A stretch of DNA of 32,753 bases. Origin: Actinobacteria bacterium 69-20. GTDB taxonomy: Bacteria; Actinomycetota; Actinomycetes; Mycobacteriales; Nakamurellaceae. The position numbers were made by a program, and so were the translations under genes. The DNA lies in contig MKSW01000034.1 of the NCBI GenBank assembly GCA_001897425.1, forward strand, positions 1 to 32,753, given 5' to 3'. Below the pieces are notes generated by a model. It was not told the origin of the DNA and ran no database searches. It worked only from the letters and a program-made list of their open reading frames with translations. Of the stretch, positions 9,187 to 17,206 are shown one piece after another (the stretch's first letter is position 1; every line of letters starts with the position of its first letter).

Positions 9187-10658
9187 GCGATGACGACGTC
9201 AGGCCGGAGTCGGACGAAACCTGGTCTGCCACCTGGGATGCGGACGGAACGTGGAGCGACGAGGCGGAGCTCGCCGGCTGGGAGGAATCCGGCGGCGATT
9301 CCGAAGGCGGATCCACCGATGGGGAATCGGCAGGTGTGACGTCGCCGACGGTCGCCGTGGTCGGTCGGCCGAACGTCGGCAAGTCGACGTTGGTCAACCG
9401 AATTATCGGCCGGCGCGAGGCGGTGGTGCAGGACATCCCCGGGGTGACGCGCGACCGCGTGTCGTACGACGGGCTGTGGAATGGACGGACGTTCACCGTC
9501 GTCGACACCGGGGGGTGGGAGCCGGACGCGCGCGGCATGGCGTCATCCGTTGCGGCACAGGCGGAACGGGCGATGGAGGCGGCCGACGTGGTCGTCATGG
9601 TGGTGGATGCGTCGGTGGGAGCGACCACCACGGACGAGACGATGGCGGGCGTGTTGCGGCGCTCGAAGGTGCCGGTGGTGCTGGTCGCGAACAAGGTGGA
9701 CGACGAGCGCGGCTTCGCCGACGCGGCCGCGCTGTGGTCGCTGGGACTCGGTGAGCCGCACCCGGTGTCGGCGTTGCACGGGCGTGGATCGGGGGACCTG
9801 CTCGACGCGATCATCGCCGCTGTCCCCGATGCCCCGCGGGAGCGGTTCGGGGTGTCGCGCGGCCCGCGGCGGGTGGCGCTGCTCGGTAAACCGAACGTCG
9901 GGAAATCCTCGCTGCTCAACAAGCTCACCGGTGAGTCCCGGTCGGTGGTGCACCACGAGGCCGGCACCACCGTCGACCCGGTCGACTCACTGGTGGAGTT
10001 GGACGGCGAGGTGTGGCGGTTCGTGGACACCGCCGGGTTGCGCCGCAAGGTATCGACCGCATCGGGCACCGAGTACTACGCGTCACTGCGGACCCACAAT
10101 GCCTTGGAGGCGGCTGAAGTCGCCGTCGTGCTGATCGATACGGCCGAGCCGATGGCTGAACAGGATCAGCGGGTGATCTCCATGGTGATCGAATCCGGTC
10201 GCGCGCTGGTGATCGCCATGAACAAGGCGGATTTGGTGGACGCGGACCGCCGGCACGAGTCGGATCGGGAACTGGATCGGGACCTGGCGCGGGTCACCTG
10301 GGCGCAGCGGATCAACATCTCCGCCACGTCCGGCCGAGGCGTGCATCGGCTCGCAGCGGCGCTGCGCACCGCGCTCGCCTCCTGGGACAAGCGGATTCCG
10401 ACCGGGCGGCTGAACACCTGGCTGAAGGACCTGATTGCCGCGACCCCGCCGCCGGTTCGCGGCGGGCGGCAGCCGAAGGTGTTGTTCGCGACGCAGGCGT
10501 CGATCCGCCCGCCGACCTTCGTGCTGTTCACCACGGGCTTCTTGGAGGCCGGCTACCGGCGCTTCATCGAACGTCGGCTGCGCGAGGACTTCGACTTCAC
10601 CGGCTCACCGGTGCGGATCAACGTGCGCATCCGCGAGAAGCGTGCCGGCAAGAGGTAA
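9183..10658 (+). CDS. der: Ribosome-assembly GTPase Der (EngA)
   Basis: An essential double-GTPase for maturation of the 50S ribosomal subunit. The first G domain has GRPNVGKST (residues 61-69), DTGGW and NKVD. The second has GKPNVGKSS (235-243), DTAGLRRK and NKAD. A C-terminal KH-like domain ends in [16 protein letters not shown]. An acidic N-terminal extension of about 55 residues precedes the first G domain. I chose ATG at 9183 because it overlaps the cmk stop (ATGA) and follows GGAGG by six bases; an ATG at 9171 is less likely. This ends the housekeeping operon. The next gene is convergent after 30 bases. Confidence 0.96.
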   Translation: MSDDDVRPESDETWSATWDADGTWSDEAELAGWEESGGDSEGGSTDGESAGVTSPTVAVVGRPNVGKSTLVNRIIGRREAVVQDIPGVTRDRVSYDGLWNGRTFTVVDTGGWEPDARGMASSVAAQAERAMEAADVVVMVVDASVGATTTDETMAGVLRRSKVPVVLVANKVDDERGFADAAALWSLGLGEPHPVSALHGRGSGDLLDAIIAAVPDAPRERFGVSRGPRRVALLGKPNVGKSSLLNKLTGESRSVVHHEAGTTVDPVDSLVELDGEVWRFVDTAGLRRKVSTASGTEYYASLRTHNALEAAEVAVVLIDTAEPMAEQDQRVISMVIESGRALVIAMNKADLVDADRRHESDRELDRDLARVTWAQRINISATSGRGVHRLAAALRTALASWDKRIPTGRLNTWLKDLIAATPPPVRGGRQPKVLFATQASIRPPTFVLFTTGFLEAGYRRFIERRLREDFDFTGSPVRINVRIREKRAGKR

Positions 10659-10688
10659 GTCGCGGCCACTCGGGCGGTTCGCGTCGCG

Positions 10689-11129
10689 CTACTCGATCAG
10701 CCGAAGGTCGAGAGCCCGGAACTGCGTGAAGGCCCGGTCGATGGTGACGAACGTGGCGCCGGCGGTGATGGCGAACGCGGCGAGATAGGTGTCGGTCCAC
10801 ATTTTTGGCGATGCTGTCGCGCGGGATGAGAGTTGACACCACACGCTTTCCAGGGAATCTGGTTCGGCAAGTAGTGGCCCCACTCGATCGTCCGCGGCAA
10901 ATTGGCGATAGGCGTCCCATGCACCGTCGTTGTCGAGTGGCGCGCTGCCATAGCGACTCCGTATTGCGCTGTTCGTCGAAAGGCGAAGGAACCCTTGCTG
11001 CGTCGTCCGGCAGAAGCGAATCGACGTTCTGGTGGCAATCGAGTCGAGCCAGTCAACACAGGCGGCATAATGGGTATGTCCGGGCATCGCGAGGGCGACC
11101 CAAACGTTGATGTCAGGAAGAAACACCAC
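10689..11129 (-). CDS. vapC: VapC-type PIN-domain ribonuclease toxin
   Basis: A 146-residue PIN-domain protein that would cleave RNA when freed from its antitoxin. It starts VVFLPDINVWVALA, with Asp6 as the first metal ligand. Asp113 (WTDTYLAAFA) and Asp131 (TIDRAFTQF) supply the other acidic ligands. The usual second-position acid is replaced by the TTQQGFLRL segment, as in the group of actinobacterial PIN paralogues I recall as TIGR00028. Two adjacent GTG codons at 11129 and 11126 are possible starts, both inside the 3' end of vapB, giving an overlap of about 14-17 bases. Much longer in-frame translation upstream is ruled out by the family's N-terminus. Confidence 0.85.
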   Translation of the reverse strand: MVFLPDINVWVALAMPGHTHYAACVDWLDSIATRTSIRFCRTTQQGFLRLSTNSAIRSRYGSAPLDNDGAWDAYRQFAADDRVGPLLAEPDSLESVWCQLSSRATASPKMWTDTYLAAFAITAGATFVTIDRAFTQFRALDLRLIE

Positions 11130-11421
11130 TTGCCCGCAAGAATCGCTCGACGTCTTCGTCTTCCAGAATCTGCGCGATTCGCTCAGGGGTGAGTTCTTCA
11201 CCGGGTGCCGCCGGATGGCCGCCGCGGATCAGGGGCAGCTTCACCCGATGCCGGATCCGATCCGGTTCCGACCGCTGCTCGGGCAGCAGGCCCCGACGCA
11301 GCGCTTCCGTCGCCACGTCCTTGATCCGGCGATGCTCCTGCACGGCCTTGAGCTTCATCTCCTGGACCAGGTCGGCCGGAAGCTCCAGGGTGGTCTTGAC
11401 GGTCTTCAATGGTGTGGGCAT
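11113..11421 (-). CDS. vapB: VapB-type ribbon-helix-helix antitoxin
   Basis: A 102-residue partner of the downstream PIN toxin. The N-terminal stretch KTTLELPADLVQEMKLKAV looks like a ribbon-helix-helix DNA-binding domain (about residues 8-45), and the C-terminal acidic tail (EELTPERIAQILEDEDVERFL) would wrap the toxin. It overlaps vapC at its 3' end, so the two are coupled, antitoxin first. A -10 box lies six bases before the ATG within an array of CCAGG repeats, consistent with autorepression and a leaderless mRNA. Confidence 0.85.
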   Translation of the reverse strand: MPTPLKTVKTTLELPADLVQEMKLKAVQEHRRIKDVATEALRRGLLPEQRSEPDRIRHRVKLPLIRGGHPAAPGEELTPERIAQILEDEDVERFLRASGVSS

Positions 11422-11425
11422 GTCC

Positions 11426-11454
11426 CCAGGTTACCAGGAACCCAGGAAACCTGG
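11426..11454 (-). promoter_or_regulatory. vapBC promoter with CCAGG operator array
   Basis: On the + strand CCAGG occurs at 11426, 11434 and 11442, and CCTGG at 11450, all at an exact 8-base period. The outer copies form an inverted repeat, CCAGGTT...AACCTGG. The - strand -10 box TAACCT (11433-11428) lies inside the array and six bases before the vapB ATG. This is what an autoregulatory ribbon-helix-helix operator should look like. Confidence 0.65.
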
Positions 11455-11483
11455 TCGGCCGTCTGTGAACACCGCGGGTCTGG

Positions 11484-13712
11484 CTACATGGCCCCCATGA
11501 GCGCGCGGGCGGCGGAGATGATGTCGTCTTCGGAGACGAGCACGAGGTTGGCCGCCGGACCCAGGGGTACGAACGAGTCCGCGCTCGCGACGCGAGAGAT
11601 GCTGCCGTGGAAGCCGTTCTCCACCAGCGCGGTAACGATCCCTTCGCCGACGCCGCCGGTGTGTCGGGTCTCGTCCACTACGAGGACGCGCCCGGTGGCC
11701 TGGGCTTCGCGCAGCATGTCGTCGACCGGCAGGGGTGCGAGCCATCGCAGATCGACTATGCGGCAGCGAATTTCGTCATATTCGGTGGACCGCGCGAGGC
11801 GACGGGCGGCACGCAGGGCGAGCGGCACCCCGTTGCCGAAGGTGAGGATCGTGAGGTCTCCGCCGCTGACACCATCGCCGTAGGTACGCGCCGAACCGAT
11901 CGGAACATGCTCGGCAGGAGCGGGATACGGTGTGAGCCAAGCGTTGTCGCCCGCCTCGTAGAGGTCTTTGGTGTGGTAGAGCGCGATCGGCTCCAGGAAT
12001 GCACACACGCTGCCGTCGGCCGCGGCCGCGGCGAGGCACGTGCGCAGCATGGCAGCCGCGTCGTCACCGCGCGACGGGGACGCGATGACGACGCCCGGGA
12101 TGTCCCGCAGCACGGCGATGGAGTTGTCGTTGTGGAAGTGCCCGCCGAAGCCCTTCTGGTAGCCGTAGCCGGCGATGCGCACGACCATCGGGTTGCGGTA
12201 CTGGCCGCGCGAAAAGAATTGCAGCGTCGCGGCTTCCCCGCGGAGTTGGTCCTCGGCATTGTGCAGGTAGGCGAGGTATTGGATCTCGGGCACCGGCAGG
12301 AAGCCGGTGACGGCGGTGCCCAACGCGAGGCCGAGGATGGTCTGCTCGTCGAGCAGCGTGTCGAACACCTTGCCGCGGCCGACGGTTTGCTGCAGTCCCC
12401 GGGTGACGCCGTACACGCCGCCCTTCCGGCCGACATCCTCGCCGAACAGCAGCATCTCGGGCCGTCGGGCGAGCTCGTCGCGCAGCGCCTGGTTGATCGA
12501 CTGCGCGACGGTGAGCGGTGCGCCGACAGCGGCGGACGGCTCCGCGGCCGTCACTTGCGTTGCCACGGCGTGGGTATCGCGCGGCGCGAGCGGCCCGGCG
12601 ACCTCGGCCCGGGTGAGCAGCGGCGTGGACGTGAGCGCCTTCTCGGCGGCCTCCGCGACCTGGGCTCCGATTTCGGCGAACTCGTCCGCGAGTTCCCGCG
12701 CGGTCGTAAGCCCCAGGCCCACGATCGTGCGCGCGGTGCCGAGCAGCGGGTCGCGCTCCTGATCCGCCGCGATCTCCTGAGGCGTGCGGTACGCCGCCTC
12801 CACGTCCGAGCCGGCGTGCCCGTAGAGGCGCACCGTCGCGATGTGCAGGAAGGCGGGAGAACGCTTGCGGCGCACGTAGTCTGCGGCCGCCGTCGCGGCA
12901 TTAAGGACGGCGATCGGGTCCGTGCCGTCGGCCGAGAAGTACTCGAGCCCGGGCCGGGTGCTGTATGTCCGCGCGATCCAGCCGGACGGTGTGTGCACGC
13001 TGATGCCCAGCCCGTTGTCCTCGCACACCAGAAGTAGCGGCATGGGCAGCCCCGAATACCGGCACCATAGCGCCGCGTTGATCGCCCCGACGGCGGTCGA
13101 ATGGTTTGCCGAGGCGTCACCGAAGCTCGCCACCGCGATCGCGTCCGCCGGCCATGCCGATGCCACGCCGAGCTTCTTGGCGCGCTCGATAGCGAACGCC
13201 ACACCCACCGCCCGGGGGAGATGCGAGGCGATGGTGGACGTCTGCGGGATCACGGCGATCTCATGCCGGCCGAAGACCTTGTGCCGCCCGCCGGCGATGG
13301 GCTCGGCCGAATCCGCCGCCACGCCGGCCAACACATCGGCGATCGGGTCGATGCCGGCTCCGCCGGAGTCAGACTGCTGCCAGGCGCGCCGCACATAGAA
13401 CCCGCCGGAACGATAGTGCAGCAGGGCCGGGTCGGTCGGGCGCAGCGTCGCCGCGACCGCCGCGTTCGACTCGTGCCCGGCCGAACCGATCGTGTAGTAG
13501 CCGCGCCCAGCCGCCTGCATCCGTCGCGCCGCCAGATCCAACTGTCGCGACGTTGCCTGCGCCCGGAAGAGGGTCCGCAGCTCCGTGGCGAGGTTGGCGC
13601 TCGGCGTGGCGTTCGCGCTCAGGGTGGCGCGAGAAGAGATGGCACCACCCTCCGCGCGCAGACCGGAGAGGGACGCCCCCAGGGCGGCGGCGATCTCATC
13701 GGGAGTGGACAT
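11484..13712 (-). CDS. 2-oxoacid dehydrogenase E1, alpha and beta subunits fused
   Basis: A thiamine-diphosphate enzyme of the branched-chain/pyruvate dehydrogenase E1 type, decarboxylating a 2-oxo acid. The alpha half (about residues 40-370) has YYTIGSAGHE and the ThDP-binding stretch GDAS (198-201) to EDN (231-233). The beta half (about 405-742) has LLFGEDVGRKGGVYGVTRGL, DEQTILGLALGTAV, EIQYLAYLHNAEDQL and the C-terminal transketolase domain. Many actinobacteria encode these halves separately. No E2 or E3 gene is in the window, so it must borrow them or act alone. It lies downstream of the lysine-degradation genes on the same strand, separated by a 92-base gap with a large hairpin. The substrate cannot be told from sequence. 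Confidence 0.88.
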   Translation of the reverse strand: MSTPDEIAAALGASLSGLRAEGGAISSRATLSANATPSANLATELRTLFRAQATSRQLDLAARRMQAAGRGYYTIGSAGHESNAAVAATLRPTDPALLHYRSGGFYVRRAWQQSDSGGAGIDPIADVLAGVAADSAEPIAGGRHKVFGRHEIAVIPQTSTIASHLPRAVGVAFAIERAKKLGVASAWPADAIAVASFGDASANHSTAVGAINAALWCRYSGLPMPLLLVCEDNGLGISVHTPSGWIARTYSTRPGLEYFSADGTDPIAVLNAATAAADYVRRKRSPAFLHIATVRLYGHAGSDVEAAYRTPQEIAADQERDPLLGTARTIVGLGLTTARELADEFAEIGAQVAEAAEKALTSTPLLTRAEVAGPLAPRDTHAVATQVTAAEPSAAVGAPLTVAQSINQALRDELARRPEMLLFGEDVGRKGGVYGVTRGLQQTVGRGKVFDTLLDEQTILGLALGTAVTGFLPVPEIQYLAYLHNAEDQLRGEAATLQFFSRGQYRNPMVVRIAGYGYQKGFGGHFHNDNSIAVLRDIPGVVIASPSRGDDAAAMLRTCLAAAAADGSVCAFLEPIALYHTKDLYEAGDNAWLTPYPAPAEHVPIGSARTYGDGVSGGDLTILTFGNGVPLALRAARRLARSTEYDEIRCRIVDLRWLAPLPVDDMLREAQATGRVLVVDETRHTGGVGEGIVTALVENGFHGSISRVASADSFVPLGPAANLVLVSEDDIISAARALMGAM

Positions 13713-13743
13713 GGGCTCTCCGGCTCTCCTGCAGCGGAACTAT

Positions 13744-13795
13744 CGCCTCGTGTGTACCACGCGGCGATATGGCGCCACCTGGCACACACGAGGCG
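13744..13795 (-). terminator. 12-bp perfect inverted repeat between the dehydrogenase and E1 genes
   Basis: CGCCTCGTGTGT at 13744-13755 is perfectly matched by ACACACGAGGCG at 13784-13795, leaving a 28-base loop. It lies between the stop of the upstream aldehyde dehydrogenase gene and the start of the E1 gene. There is no T-run. It may be a terminator, an mRNA processing hairpin, or two half-sites for a repressor. Confidence 0.5.
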
Positions 13796-13804
13796 GGCGG
13801 GGAA

Positions 13805-15370
13805 TTACAGCCGGAAGTCCATATCGGGCGTCATCTCGACGATGTCCATCTGCGCCTTCTGCAGCTTGCCCGAGTAGTCCCAGTTCATCGCCTGCCAGCG
13901 GGTGAACTGGTCCAACACCCACATGCCGGACTGGCGAGACCCGTTGCCGGACTTGCCGTTCCCGCCGAACGGCAGGTGTGCCTCGGCGCCGGACGTGGAG
14001 TTATTCACCGATACCATGCCGGCCGAGATCCCGCGCCGGAAGGTGAAGACGGACTTCGGGTCGTTCGTGTAGATGGACGACGACAGGCCGTACCCTGGCT
14101 TGTTCCCGAGCCGGATCGCCTCGTCCAGGTCCCGGTAGGTCGTCACGCCGACGATCGGGCCGAACGTCTCGTTCATGAAGATTTCGTCGTCGGGACGCAC
14201 CCCGTCGACGATCACCGGGTGATAGAACAGACCGGCCTCTGGATCCCCGACGAAGCCCTCGCGTGGGTTCGAGGCGGAGATCCGGCCGGTGCCCGTCGAG
14301 CCGTACACCTTGTGGTGCGGCGCGATCCAGCCGAGATACTTCTCGTAGGTGTCGGCGAACTTCGGCGCCAGCATCGGCCCGTAGAGCACGTCCTTCGTCG
14401 GGTCGCCCACCACGGCGGCACGGGTTGCGGCGTCGAACCGGCGCAGGAAGTCGTCATGGACGGACTCGTGGACGATCACCGTGCCGAGCGACGTGCAGCG
14501 CTGCCCGCCGGTACCGAATCCGGCGAACAGGGCGCCCTCCACGGCGAGGTCCAGGTCAGCGTCCGGGCACACCACCATCGGGTTCTTGCCGCCGAGTTCC
14601 AGGCATGCGGACTGCACGTACCGACCGGTGAGCTCGCCGATCTTGGCGCCGACCACCGAGGAACCGGTGAAGCCGCTCTTGTCGAGAGTCCCTTCGGCCA
14701 AAGCCATCTCGAGGCCGGCAAAGGTCGCCGCGCCGTCCGCGTGCACGATATTGAGCACCCCGTCTGGCAGCCCGCCGCCGCGCACGAAGATCTCGTAGAA
14801 CGCCTGCGCCGCCTTCGCGCTGTACTCCGCCGGCTTCCACACCACGCTGTTTCCGGTGAGCAGCGCCGGGACGATGTACCAGGACGGCACCGCCACCGGG
14901 AAGTTGCCCGCGGTGATCACGGCCACGGTGCCCACCGGATTGCGGAACGTGAACAGGTTCTTGTCCGGCACCTCGCTCGGCACCGTCTGCCCGTACAGGC
15001 GCCGGCCCTCGCCGAGGAAGAAGTCGCAGGTGTCGATGATCTCGCGCACCTCGCCGAGCGCCTCCGCGTACGGCTTGCCGATCTCCTCGGTCACGATGCG
15101 GGCGAGCCGGTCGGCGTTCGCCTCGACCAGTCGGCCGATGGTGGCGATGGCCCGGCCGCGGATCGGCGCCGGCACATCGGCCCACTTCCGCTGGGCGTCG
15201 GTCGCCGCCCGGCAGGCCCGCGCGAAGGTCTCGGCGGAGGCGAGCGTCACCTCGGCCACCACTTGGTCGAGGTGAGAAGGGTTGGCGGACTTCAATACCC
15301 GATCGTCCGGGTCTGGTTCGACGACCTGCCCTCCGACGATCGAGCGAACGGATACCGGCTGTGCGGCCAT
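13805..15370 (-). CDS. pcd: Aldehyde dehydrogenase, probable aminoadipate-semialdehyde (piperideine-6-carboxylate) dehydrogenase
   Basis: An NAD(P)-dependent aldehyde dehydrogenase of 521 residues. The catalytic Cys292 is in GGQRCTSLG and the general base Glu258 in ELGGKNP. The cofactor region ITAGNFPVAVPSWYIVPAL and KPAEYSAKA is present. Its upstream neighbour by only eight bases is lysine 6-aminotransferase, whose product cyclises to piperideine-6-carboxylate. That makes oxidation to L-2-aminoadipate the most likely job. M. tuberculosis has a similar lat/pcd neighbourhood. The substrate is inferred from context, while the enzyme class is certain. The ATG at 15370 is followed by a typical short N-terminal arm. 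Confidence 0.85.
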   Translation of the reverse strand: MAAQPVSVRSIVGGQVVEPDPDDRVLKSANPSHLDQVVAEVTLASAETFARACRAATDAQRKWADVPAPIRGRAIATIGRLVEANADRLARIVTEEIGKPYAEALGEVREIIDTCDFFLGEGRRLYGQTVPSEVPDKNLFTFRNPVGTVAVITAGNFPVAVPSWYIVPALLTGNSVVWKPAEYSAKAAQAFYEIFVRGGGLPDGVLNIVHADGAATFAGLEMALAEGTLDKSGFTGSSVVGAKIGELTGRYVQSACLELGGKNPMVVCPDADLDLAVEGALFAGFGTGGQRCTSLGTVIVHESVHDDFLRRFDAATRAAVVGDPTKDVLYGPMLAPKFADTYEKYLGWIAPHHKVYGSTGTGRISASNPREGFVGDPEAGLFYHPVIVDGVRPDDEIFMNETFGPIVGVTTYRDLDEAIRLGNKPGYGLSSSIYTNDPKSVFTFRRGISAGMVSVNNSTSGAEAHLPFGGNGKSGNGSRQSGMWVLDQFTRWQAMNWDYSGKLQKAQMDIVEMTPDMDFRL

Positions 15371-15378
15371 GGTTGGTC

Positions 15379-16746
15379 CTACTTCCCTTCCACCGCGGTG
15401 AGCACTCGATCGAGCGCATCCACCGCCTGGCTCAGATCCTCGGCAGTGACGGCCAGTGACGGACGGACCCGGATCGAGCGGTCGCCGGAGCCGAGGACGA
15501 TGACATGTTCATCGTCATACATCTTTTTCACGACGTCGCCGCGGAGGGCCGGCGTCACCACATCGAACGCGCACATCAGGCCGCGGCCACGCACGTTCGA
15601 CACCGTGTCGGAGTGCGTCTCGCCCACCCGGCGCAGGTCCTTGAGCAGCGTCTCGCCGAGGTCCGCCGCCCGCCCCACCAACTGGCCTTGCTCGATGATC
15701 TCCAGCAGCCGACGCGCCCGCACCATGTCGGTGAGCCCGCCGCCCCAGGTCGAGTTGATGCGTGAGGAAACGCGAAACACGTTGTCCGGCACCAGGTCCA
15801 CACGCCGGCCGGCCATGATGCCGCCCAGCTGCACCTTCTTCGCGAACGCGACCACGTCCGGTTCGAGGCCGAGCTGCTGGTAGGCCCAGTTCGTGCCGGT
15901 CAGGCCGACACCGGTCTGCACCTCGTCGAGGATGAACAGCGCGTCGAACTCGTGGCACATCGCCTGTATCGCCTGCAAAAACTCCGGGCGCATGTGATTG
16001 TCGCCGCCCTCGCCCTGGATCGGCTCGCAGATGAACGCCGCGATGTCGTGCGGGTTCGCCTCGAACGCCGCCCGCGCCTGCGCGAGCGCGTGCCGCTCAG
16101 CCGCCTCGACCTCCGCCAGGTGCTCGGACAGCGGGAAGATGATCGCCGGTACGTCGATGCGCGGCCAGTCGAACTTCGGGTACCGGACGACCTTCACCGG
16201 GTCGGTGTTGGTGAGCGACATGGTGTAGCCGGTGCGCCCGTGGAACGCCTTGGTCAGGTGCATGATCTTCGTGCCGAGCTCGGGGGAGCGGCCCGCGGCC
16301 TCGTTGCGCCGCGACTTCCAGTCGAACGCCACCTTCAGCGCGTTCTCCACGGCGAGCCCGCCGCCCTCGATGAAGAACAGGTGCGGCAGCTCCGGATCGC
16401 CGAGCACCCGCGCGAACGTGTCGACGAACTCGGCGTAGTGCGTGGTGTACGCGTCGGAGTTGGCCGGTTTGTTCGCCGCCACCTCGGCCAGCAGGTCCAT
16501 GAACTCCGGGTCGTCGACGATGCCCGGCGGGTTCATGCCGAGCGGCGACGACGCGAAGAACGTGTACATGTCCAGGTACGACTCGCCCGTCGCCGCGTCG
16601 ACGATCTGTGACCCGCGACTCGCCTTCGTGTCCACCACCATCGGGAATCCGTCGGCGAGGATGTGCCGCCCCAGCACCTCGTGCACGTCTCCGGGCGCTA
16701 TCCGCTGGACAGCAAATTCTTTCATGAAGGTTGATGTGTTCCGCAT
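15379..16746 (-). CDS. lat: L-lysine 6-aminotransferase
   Basis: A PLP-dependent class III aminotransferase moving the epsilon-amino group of lysine to 2-oxoglutarate, the first step to 2-aminoadipate. It resembles M. tuberculosis Lat (Rv3290c) along its length: YLDMYTFFASSPLGMNPP, LPHLFFIEGGGLAVENALK, AFHGRTGYTMSLTNT, CEPIQGEGGD, LDEVQTGVGLTG and NSTWGGGLTDMVRARR. The PLP lysine is Lys303 or Lys304 (AFAKKVQLGG). I chose ATG at 16746 because a -10 box lies exactly seven bases upstream, suggesting a leaderless mRNA. ATG at 16725 is an alternative nearer the conserved region. No Lrp-type regulator is adjacent. Confidence 0.93.
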   Translation of the reverse strand: MRNTSTFMKEFAVQRIAPGDVHEVLGRHILADGFPMVVDTKASRGSQIVDAATGESYLDMYTFFASSPLGMNPPGIVDDPEFMDLLAEVAANKPANSDAYTTHYAEFVDTFARVLGDPELPHLFFIEGGGLAVENALKVAFDWKSRRNEAAGRSPELGTKIMHLTKAFHGRTGYTMSLTNTDPVKVVRYPKFDWPRIDVPAIIFPLSEHLAEVEAAERHALAQARAAFEANPHDIAAFICEPIQGEGGDNHMRPEFLQAIQAMCHEFDALFILDEVQTGVGLTGTNWAYQQLGLEPDVVAFAKKVQLGGIMAGRRVDLVPDNVFRVSSRINSTWGGGLTDMVRARRLLEIIEQGQLVGRAADLGETLLKDLRRVGETHSDTVSNVRGRGLMCAFDVVTPALRGDVVKKMYDDEHVIVLGSGDRSIRVRPSLAVTAEDLSQAVDALDRVLTAVEGK

Positions 16747-16753
16747 AATCTTG

Positions 16754-16759
16754 AGTGTA
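16754..16759 (-). promoter_or_regulatory. -10 box for leaderless lat
   Basis: TACACT on the - strand (AGTGTA on +) ends seven bases before the lat ATG. This TANNNT-N7-ATG layout is typical of actinobacterial leaderless promoters and would drive lat, pcd and possibly the E1 gene. Confidence 0.55.
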
Positions 16760-16782
16760 ACTGGGATCACGCAGGAAATCAT

Positions 16783-17194
16783 GACCGAGGGGAGGAGTGA
16801 CGGGTTCGCATGCGCCGCGCCCCGTTCCGGCTGTCAGCCACCGAGTATGACGCTGTTCGCGCCGCGGCTCCGCCGGCGGCGGCATCGTCTCTGTTGCCCC
16901 GCCCCACCACGCGAGAGGCTCACCCGATAGGGCCGTGTCCGATGTGCCGCAGCAGGTGCGGCGTTTCGCGGGCTTCGGGTGCGCGAACGACCCCGGGCGG
17001 TGTCGGGGCAGCGCGCCGTCATCTCCGTAGGGCCGCGACGATGATCGGAAACCACCGCGCGCACGACCTGCATATCGCCCACGATAGGCGGTCGTCGTGC
17101 ATGGTCGAGGCGATCACGACCGGGTTCCGCCAGTGCCTCGTCCTGGCACGGCTTTTCGCTCGATGGATCGCCGGTCGCCCGTCCGGGCGTCGCC
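16783..17194 (+). other. Intergenic region with no convincing gene
   Basis: About 410 bases lie between the divergent lat and lipoprotein genes. Open frames here are Arg/Pro-rich and look like composition artefacts. It holds one TATGACG copy (16846). A 17-base stretch around it is identical to the start of the Nudix gene (GTATGACGCTGTTCGCG at 1920), probably coincidence anchored on the motif. Confidence 0.5.
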
Positions 17195-17200
17195 TACAAT
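17195..17200 (+). promoter_or_regulatory. -10 box for leaderless lipoprotein gene
   Basis: TACAAT lies six bases before the ATG at 17207. No good -35 box is visible at 17 bases upstream, which is common in actinobacteria. Confidence 0.5.
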
Positions 17201-17206
17201 CGGCCG

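Noticed and set aside
11607-13037. A 476-codon + strand frame opposite the E1 gene
   Set aside because: Antisense composition shadow: Arg/Gly/Val/His-rich, no recognisable motif, and the E1 gene on the other strand is unambiguous.
13553-15883. A 776-codon open frame on the + strand opposite the E1, aldehyde dehydrogenase and aminotransferase genes
   Set aside because: It runs antisense to three convincingly identified genes. Its product is Arg/His/Gly-rich with no domain and reflects the high-GC third positions of the real genes.
16846-16862. 17-base identity with the start of the Nudix gene (1920)
   Set aside because: Too short to call a duplication. It contains the dispersed TATGACG motif, which explains part of it, and there is no flanking similarity.
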